Below are positions 58,441 through 64,000 of a DNA stretch of 64,000 nt, in pieces (the first letter of the stretch is position 1; every line of letters begins with the position of its first letter). Origin of the DNA: Pedobacter aquae. Lineage in GTDB: Bacteria; Bacteroidota; Bacteroidia; Sphingobacteriales; Sphingobacteriaceae. The notes under the pieces are model-generated. The model had not been told where the DNA came from. It saw nothing but the letters and a program-made list of their open reading frames with translations, and ran no database searches. Location of the stretch: the NCBI RefSeq assembly GCF_008195825.1, contig NZ_CP043329.1, positions 1-64,000 of the forward strand, given 5' to 3'. The position numbers were made by a program, and so were the translations under genes.

Positions 58441-59009
58441 TGGCTTACGTACCAAGATTAAAAGATAAATACAAGGCAGAAATCGTTGATGCTCTTAAGG
58501 ATAAATTCCAATATAAGAGTGTTATGCAAGTGCCTAAGTTGACGAAAATTGCAATCAACCAAGGTGTTGGTGCAGGCGTTACTGATAAAAAAATAGTTGA
58601 AGCTGCTATCGTAGAATTAACTACCATAACCGGACAACAAGCTGTTGCAGCAAAGTCTAAAAAAGATATCTCTAACTTTAAATTGCGTAAAGGTATGCCA
58701 GTAGGTGTACGTGTAACTTTACGTGATAACAAGATGTATGAGTTCTTAGACCGTTTAATCGCAGTTGCTTTACCACGTATCCGTGACTTTAAAGGTATTA
58801 ATGATAAAGGTTTTGATGGAAACGGAAATTATACTTTAGGTGTATCAGAACAAATTATCTTCCCTGAGATTAACATTGATAAAATCAATAAAATCCAAGG
58901 TATGGATATCACTTTTGTAACTAGCGCTGGAACTGATGTTGAAGCCTTAGAGTTACTTAAACAATTCGGATTACCATTTAAAAATCAAAATAAAGTTAAC
59001 AATGGCTAA
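58440..59009 (+). CDS. rplE: 50S ribosomal protein L5
   Basis: 5S rRNA-binding protein of the central protuberance. The 189-residue product is complete: [44 protein letters not shown] and [12 protein letters not shown] Shine-Dalgarno-like GGGGAGG lies at 58423-58429, inside the end of rplX. Its ATG overlaps the corrected rplX stop. Confidence 0.97.
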   Translation: MAYVPRLKDKYKAEIVDALKDKFQYKSVMQVPKLTKIAINQGVGAGVTDKKIVEAAIVELTTITGQQAVAAKSKKDISNFKLRKGMPVGVRVTLRDNKMYEFLDRLIAVALPRIRDFKGINDKGFDGNGNYTLGVSEQIIFPEINIDKINKIQGMDITFVTSAGTDVEALELLKQFGLPFKNQNKVNNG

Positions 59010-59271
59010 AGAAGGTGTAAAAGCTCGCGAAATTAAGCGTCAAAAGTTAGTAGCAAAGTTTGCTGCTAAAAGAGAAGAATTAAAAGCTGCTGGAGATTTT
59101 GCGGGATTAGATAAATTACCAAAAAACTCTTCACCTGTTCGTTTACACAATCGTTGTAAATTAACTGGTCGTCCAAGAGGTTACATGCGTCAGTTCGGTA
59201 TTTCAAGGGTTACTTTCCGTGAAATGGCACTTGCAGGTAAGATTCCAGGGGTTAGAAAAGCAAGCTGGTAA
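59002..59271 (+). CDS. rpsN: 30S ribosomal protein S14
   Basis: Small-subunit head protein. The 89-residue product lacks zinc-binding CxxC pairs, so it is the zinc-independent long form, with [35 protein letters not shown] present as separate conserved blocks. Its start overlaps the end of rplE by 8 bp. An inverted repeat carrying a promoter -7 element follows before rpsH. Confidence 0.96.
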   Translation: MAKEGVKAREIKRQKLVAKFAAKREELKAAGDFAGLDKLPKNSSPVRLHNRCKLTGRPRGYMRQFGISRVTFREMALAGKIPGVRKASW

Positions 59272-59286
59272 TTAAATTAAAAGAAT

Positions 59287-59327
59287 AAAGAATTTTTTTG
59301 TACTTTTGCGGTCCAAAAAAATTCTTT
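59287..59327 (+). promoter_or_regulatory. 14-bp inverted repeat with a -7 element in its loop, upstream of rpsH
   Basis: AAAGAATTTTTTTG (59287-59300) is the exact complement of 59314-59327, and the 13-nt loop contains TACTTTTG (59301-59308), a perfect TAnnTTTG. It lies between rpsN and rpsH. It could be an internal promoter, a terminator or both; no -33 TTTG lies at the usual distance. Confidence 0.6.
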
Positions 59328-59346
59328 TTATTTATATAACAATAAA

Positions 59347-59745
59347 ATGTATACAGATCCAATAGCAGATTATCTTACAAGAGTAAGGAATGCCATCAAG
59401 GCCAACCATAGGGTTGTTGAAATTCCTGCATCGAACCTGAAAAAAGAAATTACAAAAGTTCTTTTTGATAAAGGTTATATCACGAACTATAAGTTTGAGG
59501 ATAACGATGCGCAAGGCACAATTAAAGTTGCATTAAAGTATCATCCAATTACTAAAGTTCCTGCTATTCGCACCATAACAAGAGCGAGTAAACCAGGTTT
59601 GAGAAAGTATGCAGGTGTTAGTACTATGCCACGAGTATTAAACGGTTTAGGCGTTGCAATTATGTCAACTTCAAAAGGAGTTATGACTGATAAAGAAGCC
59701 AGACAGTTAAATGTAGGTGGTGAAGTTTTATGTTACGTTTATTAA
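59347..59745 (+). CDS. rpsH: 30S ribosomal protein S8
   Basis: Binds central 16S rRNA and, in E. coli, regulates the spc operon. The 132-residue product is complete: MYTDPIADYLTRVRNAIKA, the KPGLRKYAGVSTMPRVLNGLG segment and the C-terminal GGEVLCYVY. It is preceded by an unusual inverted repeat with an internal promoter-like sequence, so transcription of this part of the operon may be adjusted separately. Confidence 0.97.
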   Translation: MYTDPIADYLTRVRNAIKANHRVVEIPASNLKKEITKVLFDKGYITNYKFEDNDAQGTIKVALKYHPITKVPAIRTITRASKPGLRKYAGVSTMPRVLNGLGVAIMSTSKGVMTDKEARQLNVGGEVLCYVY

Positions 59746-59761
59746 TTAGGAGGAGAAAGAG

Positions 59762-60319
59762 ATGTCAAGAATAGGAAAAGCCCCGATTTCAATCCCTAGT
59801 GGAGTAACGGTTACAGTTTCTTCAAATAATTTAGTTTCTGTAAAAGGACCTAAAGGAGAATTAAGTCAACAAGTTGATGTTGATATCATCGTTGAGCAAG
59901 AAGATAATACTTTATTAGTTAAACGTCCTTCAGATCAAAAACGTCATAAAGCTTTACACGGCTTATACAGAGCCTTACTTAACAATATGGTTGTTGGTGT
60001 AACAGAAGGTTACAAATTAGAGCAAGAATTAGTAGGTGTTGGTTACAAAGCGTCTAACCAAGGAAATACACTAGATTTAGTTCTAGGATATTCTCACCAT
60101 ATCGTTTTTGCTTTACCTCAAGAGATTAAAGTTTCAACAACTTCTGAAAAAGGTAAAAACCCAACGATCATTTTAGAATCTATAGATAAGCAATTGCTTG
60201 GTCAAGTTGCAGCTAAGATTCGTTCATTCAGAACTCCAGAACCTTACAAAGGTAAAGGTATTAAGTTTGTAGGTGAGCAGTTAAGAAGAAAAGCAGGTAA
60301 GTCAGCAGCTAAAAAATAA
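59762..60319 (+). CDS. rplF: 50S ribosomal protein L6
   Basis: Large-subunit protein near the factor-binding site. The 185-residue product has the two L6 repeats, [17 protein letters not shown] at the start and the [22 protein letters not shown] motif near the end. A strong AGGAGG (59748-59753) lies 8 nt before its ATG, unusual for this phylum. Confidence 0.97.
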   Translation: MSRIGKAPISIPSGVTVTVSSNNLVSVKGPKGELSQQVDVDIIVEQEDNTLLVKRPSDQKRHKALHGLYRALLNNMVVGVTEGYKLEQELVGVGYKASNQGNTLDLVLGYSHHIVFALPQEIKVSTTSEKGKNPTIILESIDKQLLGQVAAKIRSFRTPEPYKGKGIKFVGEQLRRKAGKSAAKK

Positions 60320-60324
60320 TTGTT

Positions 60325-60681
60325 ATGGCAGGAAAAGTAAAATTATCCCGTAGGGAAAGAATAAAAAAAGGTATCAGAAAAAGAGTTTCTGGTTCTACAG
60401 AGCGCCCTCGTTTATCTGTTTTCAGAAGTAACAAAGGTATTTATGCTCAAATTATTGATGATATAGCTGGTAAAACTATTGTTTCAGCATCATCAGTAGA
60501 GAAGGATTTCAGTGCAAATGGTAATAAAGTAGATCAATCAAAAGAGGTTGGTAAAAAAGTTGCAGAGAAGGCTATTGCTGCTGGAATTAAACAAGTAGTT
60601 TTTGATAGAAACGGTTACTTATACCACGGACGTATTAAGTCTTTGGCTGAAGGTGCCCGTGAAGCAGGTTTAATATTTTAA
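60325..60681 (+). CDS. rplR: 50S ribosomal protein L18
   Basis: 5S rRNA-binding protein. The 118-residue product has [26 protein letters not shown] at the start in separated conserved blocks and [24 protein letters not shown] at the end. It follows rplF by 5 nt in the usual order. Confidence 0.97.
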   Translation: MAGKVKLSRRERIKKGIRKRVSGSTERPRLSVFRSNKGIYAQIIDDIAGKTIVSASSVEKDFSANGNKVDQSKEVGKKVAEKAIAAGIKQVVFDRNGYLYHGRIKSLAEGAREAGLIF

Positions 60682-60693
60682 TTTCAGAAGCAG

Positions 60694-61212
60694 ATGTCAA
60701 CTATCAATATAAAAAGAGTAAAAGCAAACGAGATTGAATTAAAGGATCGTTTGGTTAGCATCCAACGTGTTGCTAAAGTTACCAAAGGTGGTCGTACTTT
60801 CAGCTTTTCAGCTATCGTAGTTGTAGGTGATGAAAACGGCGTTGTAGGTTATGGTTTAGGAAAAGCAAAAGAGGTTACTGAAGCAATTGCTAAAGGAATT
60901 GATGATGCGAAAAAGAACTTAGTTAAAGTTCCTATCATTAATGCTACTATACCTCATGAGCAAATCGGTAAATTTTCTGGAGGTTTTGTTTTCTTAAAAC
61001 CTGCTTCAAATGGTACTGGTGTTATTGCTGGTGGTGCGATGAGAGCAGTTTTAGAATCTGCAGGAATTCATAACGTACTTGCAAAATCAAAAGGTTCTTC
61101 AAATCCACATAACGTGGTTAAAGCTACAATTTCAGCATTGTCTCAATTGAGAGATGCTTATACTGTAGCCCATAACAGAGGTGTTTCATTGAGTAAAGTA
61201 TTTAACGGTTAA
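60694..61212 (+). CDS. rpsE: 30S ribosomal protein S5
   Basis: Small-subunit protein involved in decoding accuracy. The 172-residue product has the RNA-binding loop [21 protein letters not shown], the segment [10 protein letters not shown], and [16 protein letters not shown] in the C-terminal domain. Normal length. It is followed 4 nt later by rpmD. Confidence 0.97.
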   Translation: MSTINIKRVKANEIELKDRLVSIQRVAKVTKGGRTFSFSAIVVVGDENGVVGYGLGKAKEVTEAIAKGIDDAKKNLVKVPIINATIPHEQIGKFSGGFVFLKPASNGTGVIAGGAMRAVLESAGIHNVLAKSKGSSNPHNVVKATISALSQLRDAYTVAHNRGVSLSKVFNG

Positions 61213-61216
61213 TACG

Positions 61217-61396
61217 ATGGCTAAGATCAAAATAACTCAAATTAAGAGCGTGATCGATAGAAGTGAACGCCAAAAAAGAACTATCCAAGCTTTAGGATTA
61301 ACTAAAATTAATCAAAGCGTTGAGGTAGAAGCTACTCCGTCAATCATCGGAATGGTTAAAGCAGTAAATCATTTGGTAGCAATCGAAAAAGTTTAA
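61217..61396 (+). CDS. rpmD: 50S ribosomal protein L30
   Basis: A short 59-residue protein that fills the gap between rpsE and rplO. It starts [19 protein letters not shown] and contains [27 protein letters not shown], the L30 pattern in split form, ending KV before TAA at 61394-61396. Order and length match L30 in other spc operons. Confidence 0.96.
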   Translation: MAKIKITQIKSVIDRSERQKRTIQALGLTKINQSVEVEATPSIIGMVKAVNHLVAIEKV

Positions 61397-61401
61397 TTAC
61401 C

Positions 61402-61848
61402 ATGAATTTAAGTAATTTAAAACCTGCAGAAGGTTCAGTAAAAAATAGAAAAAGAATTGGTCGTGGTACTGGTTCTGGACGTGGAGGAACATCTACACGT
61501 GGTCATAAAGGAGCTGGTTCACGTTCTGGCTATTCTTCAAAAGTTGGTTTTGAAGGTGGACAAATGCCTTTACAACGTCGTGTTCCTAAAGTTGGATTTA
61601 AAAATCCTAACCGTATCGAGTATGTAGGTATCAATCTAGATGTTCTACAAGGTTTAACAGAGAAATTTAATCTTTCTCTAGTAGATTTTGAAGTAATGAA
61701 AGAACACGGTTTAGTATCTAAAAATGATTTGGTAAAGATTTTGGGTAGAGGCGAATTAAAAGCTAAATTAGAAGTAAAAGCACATGCATTTACAGCTGCC
61801 GCATCAAAAGCAATTGAAGCTGCCGGTGGTTCTGTTGTTAAATTATAA
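61402..61848 (+). CDS. rplO: 50S ribosomal protein L15
   Basis: Late-assembly large-subunit protein. The 148-residue product has the Gly/Arg-rich N-terminus ([20 protein letters not shown]), the [15 protein letters not shown] motif and [19 protein letters not shown] at the C-terminus. It follows rpmD by 5 nt and precedes secY by 3 nt. Confidence 0.97.
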   Translation: MNLSNLKPAEGSVKNRKRIGRGTGSGRGGTSTRGHKGAGSRSGYSSKVGFEGGQMPLQRRVPKVGFKNPNRIEYVGINLDVLQGLTEKFNLSLVDFEVMKEHGLVSKNDLVKILGRGELKAKLEVKAHAFTAAASKAIEAAGGSVVKL

Positions 61849-61851
61849 TTA

Positions 61852-63186
61852 ATGAAGAAGCTGTTCACAACTTTATCCAATATTTGGAAAATTGAAGAAT
61901 TAAGAGTGCGTATTTTATACACACTCTTAATTCTTTTAGTTTATAGAATTGGTTCATTTATCGTATTGCCAGGAGTAGATCCTGCGTCTTTAGATACAGG
62001 TGAGGCCAAAGAAGGTTTATTAGGTTTACTTAATATGTTTGCAGGAGGTTCTTTCTCTAGAGCTTCTATTTTCGCATTAGGGGTAATGCCTTATATTTCC
62101 GCATCTATCGTGATTCAATTATTAGGGATTGCGGTTCCTTATTTTCAGAAATTGCAAAAGGAAGGTGAAAGTGGAAGAAAGAAGATTAATCAAATCACGC
62201 GTTATTTGACTATTGTAATCACTGCTTTACAAGCTATAGGGTACGTTAAATCTCAAATTACTCCTGATGCCAGACTTATCGCTGAGCCGCTTTTTAGTAT
62301 TACCTCTATGGTAGTATTAACAGCCGGAACAATGTTTGTGATGTGGATGGGTGAGAAAATAACGGATAAAGGTATTGGTAATGGTATTTCATTATTAATC
62401 ATGGTGGGTATTATTGCCCAGCTTCCTTATGGTATTTCAGCAGAGTTCTTAAGTAGACAAAATGGTCAAGGAGGTTTAATTGCTTTCTTTATTGAGTTTG
62501 TTGCCTTATTTGCAGTTGTGATGTTCACGGTATTGATTATTCAAGGAACTAGAAAAGTGCCTGTACAATACGCTAAAAAGATTGTTGGAAACAAACAATA
62601 TGGTGGTGTTAGACAGTACATCCCTTTGAAGCTTAATGCTGCTGGTGTTATGCCTATCATTTTTGCTCAAGCAATTATGTTTATTCCTTCAACTATCGGA
62701 CAGTTTTTTCCAGAAGCTCAATCTTCTTTATTAACTTCTTTTAGTGATTATACATCTTTAGCTTATAATTTAACTTTCGCTATTTTAATCATCCTGTTCA
62801 CTTTCTTTTATACAGCCATTACGATTAATCCTAATCAAATGTCTGATGATATGAAAAAGAATGGCGGTTTTGTACCAGGTGTAAAACCAGGAAAAACAAC
62901 GTCCGATTATATTGACGGAGTTATTTCCAAAATCACCTTACCAGGTTCTATATTTTTAGCTATTATAGCAATTTTACCTTCAATAGCAATTATTGCTGGA
63001 GTTAACTCACAGTTTGCACATTTCTTTGGAGGTACATCTTTATTGATATTAGTAGCTGTAGTTTTAGATACTTTACAGCAAGTAGAAAGTCATTTGTTAA
63101 TGCGTCATTACGATGGATTAATGAAAACAGGTAGAATTAAAGGACGTAATCCTGTAGGTGCAACAACTACTGGTCCTGCTATTTAA
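61852..63186 (+). CDS. secY: Protein translocase subunit SecY
   Basis: Central channel of the Sec translocon, exporting and inserting proteins at the inner membrane. The 444-residue product has ten predicted membrane segments, the plug region after the first (ASLDTGE-LLGLLNMFAGGSFSRAS), the family signature VMPYISASIVIQLL near 77-90 and the cytosolic loop around GTRKVPVQYAKK. Normal length. It is placed after rplO as in most spc operons. Confidence 0.97.
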   Translation: MKKLFTTLSNIWKIEELRVRILYTLLILLVYRIGSFIVLPGVDPASLDTGEAKEGLLGLLNMFAGGSFSRASIFALGVMPYISASIVIQLLGIAVPYFQKLQKEGESGRKKINQITRYLTIVITALQAIGYVKSQITPDARLIAEPLFSITSMVVLTAGTMFVMWMGEKITDKGIGNGISLLIMVGIIAQLPYGISAEFLSRQNGQGGLIAFFIEFVALFAVVMFTVLIIQGTRKVPVQYAKKIVGNKQYGGVRQYIPLKLNAAGVMPIIFAQAIMFIPSTIGQFFPEAQSSLLTSFSDYTSLAYNLTFAILIILFTFFYTAITINPNQMSDDMKKNGGFVPGVKPGKTTSDYIDGVISKITLPGSIFLAIIAILPSIAIIAGVNSQFAHFFGGTSLLILVAVVLDTLQQVESHLLMRHYDGLMKTGRIKGRNPVGATTTGPAI

Positions 63187-63192
63187 TATTCC

Positions 63193-63978
63193 ATGCCTAG
63201 AGTTATTTTAAAGACAGCAGAAGAGATAGAGATGATTAGGGAGAGTTCTTTGTTAGTAGCTAAAACCCATGGTGAGGTTGCTAAGATAATTGGTCCAGGA
63301 ATTACTACTCAGAAGTTGAATGATTTAGCAGAAGAGTTTATTAGAGATAACGGTGGCATACCAGCTTTTCTAAATTATAATGGATTCCCTTACTCGCTAT
63401 GTATTTCTTTAAATGATCAGGTAGTGCATGGCTTTCCTGGAAAGTATGTTCTTAAAGAAGGAGATATTGTTTCTGTTGATTGTGGTGTAGTTAAGAATAA
63501 TTTTTACGGTGACTCTGCCTATACTTTCGCAATTGGTGATATAGATGAGGAGGCTGAAAAATTATTAAGAGTAACCAAAGAATGTCTTCTTAAAGGAATA
63601 GAAAAAGCTGTAGCAGGTAACAGAATAGGTGATTTAGCTTATGCTATTCAAGAGCATGCAGAAAGCAATGGTTTTGGAGTGGTAAGAGAGTTGGTAGGAC
63701 ATGGCGTTGGCCATAGATTACATGAAAAACCAGAAGTACCTAATTACGGTAAAAGAGGAGTAGGCATAAAGTTGGAAGAAGGAATGGTTCTAGCAATAGA
63801 GCCTATGATAAATGCGGGAAGAGCTGGTGTTAAATTTTGGGATGATGGATGGACAGTATCAACTGTAGATAAGAAACCATCAGCTCATTTTGAACACACG
63901 GTGGCAGTTAAAAAGGGCAAAGCAGATGTCTTATCGTCCTTTACGTACATTGAAGAAGTTTTAAATAATAAAATTTAA
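63193..63978 (+). CDS. map: Methionine aminopeptidase type I
   Basis: Removes the N-terminal methionine from nascent proteins, a dimetal pita-bread enzyme. The 261-residue product has the metal ligands in order: Asp in VSVDCGV, Asp in NFYGDSA, His in GHGVGHRLHE, Glu in AIEPMI and Glu in HFEHTVAV. It lies 6 nt after secY, as in many spc operons, where infA usually follows; the window ends 22 nt after its stop with no further gene visible. Confidence 0.97.
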   Translation: MPRVILKTAEEIEMIRESSLLVAKTHGEVAKIIGPGITTQKLNDLAEEFIRDNGGIPAFLNYNGFPYSLCISLNDQVVHGFPGKYVLKEGDIVSVDCGVVKNNFYGDSAYTFAIGDIDEEAEKLLRVTKECLLKGIEKAVAGNRIGDLAYAIQEHAESNGFGVVRELVGHGVGHRLHEKPEVPNYGKRGVGIKLEEGMVLAIEPMINAGRAGVKFWDDGWTVSTVDKKPSAHFEHTVAVKKGKADVLSSFTYIEEVLNNKI

Positions 63979-64000
63979 ATATTAAAAAATTTTATTTAAT

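Overview
The window looks like a chromosome segment of a Sphingobacteriaceae-type Bacteroidota, most like Pedobacter. The evidence is AT-rich coding sequence, promoters of the form TTTG-N19/20-TAnnTTTG, a 16S gene with Bacteroidota signatures, a T9SS sorting-domain protein, families common in this phylum (DUF4293, DUF6913, DUF3891, tandem RlpA) and a general lack of Shine-Dalgarno sites. The species cannot be fixed from the sequence alone. Base 1 is the A of the dnaA start codon, so the window probably begins at the conventional start of the genome.

Layout. 1-6.3 kb: dnaA, a Nudix hydrolase, a LemA/TPM-domain operon, and an FAD-dependent oxidoreductase with a CoA-binding protein. 6.3-12 kb: a complete rRNA operon (tandem promoters, 16S, tRNA-Ile, tRNA-Ala, 23S, 5S, terminator). 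12-25 kb: acyl-ACP desaturase, aconitase, polysaccharide deacetylase, a TolC/HlyD efflux pair, gpsA, sucD, msrB, two RlpA proteins, an ABC exporter and truA. 25-33 kb: membrane proteins, a T9SS cargo protein, a DEAD-box helicase, a FabG-type reductase and a small-membrane-protein/TlpA thiol operon with a Crp/Fnr-like site. 31.9-45 kb: ligA-DUF6913-dapA, an unusual LytTR regulator, an MFS exporter, a broken DUF3891 gene, alanine dehydrogenase, an S9 peptidase, PhnA-like and MpaB-like proteins. 45.6-64 kb: the str, S10 and spc ribosomal protein operons through secY and map.

Points that stand out. (1) The S10 operon is split. rpsJ ends at a terminator, and about 3.7 kb holding an XRE-Fic protein, a prephenate dehydrogenase resembling yeast Tyr1, a coiled-coil membrane protein and a lipoprotein lies before rplC, which has its own promoter. 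(2) Five genes are broken by what looks like loss of one A or T from a homopolymer: a TPM gene, the DUF3891 gene, rpsQ, rplN and rplX. Because three of these encode ribosomal proteins, with two of the breaks well inside or before conserved sequence, consensus error is the simplest explanation, and the full-length genes are described here. (3) The LytTR regulator appears to be a fusion: a LiaF-like membrane segment replaces the first part of its receiver domain, including the acidic pocket. (4) Several structured intergenic elements and degenerate tandem repeats are present.

Functionally the window is mostly core housekeeping: replication initiation, ribosome synthesis, protein export, TCA enzymes, lipid and lysine/cell-wall precursor synthesis, DNA ligation and redox repair. 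Envelope functions and regulatory genes are interspersed. I found no CRISPR array, prophage or insertion sequence.
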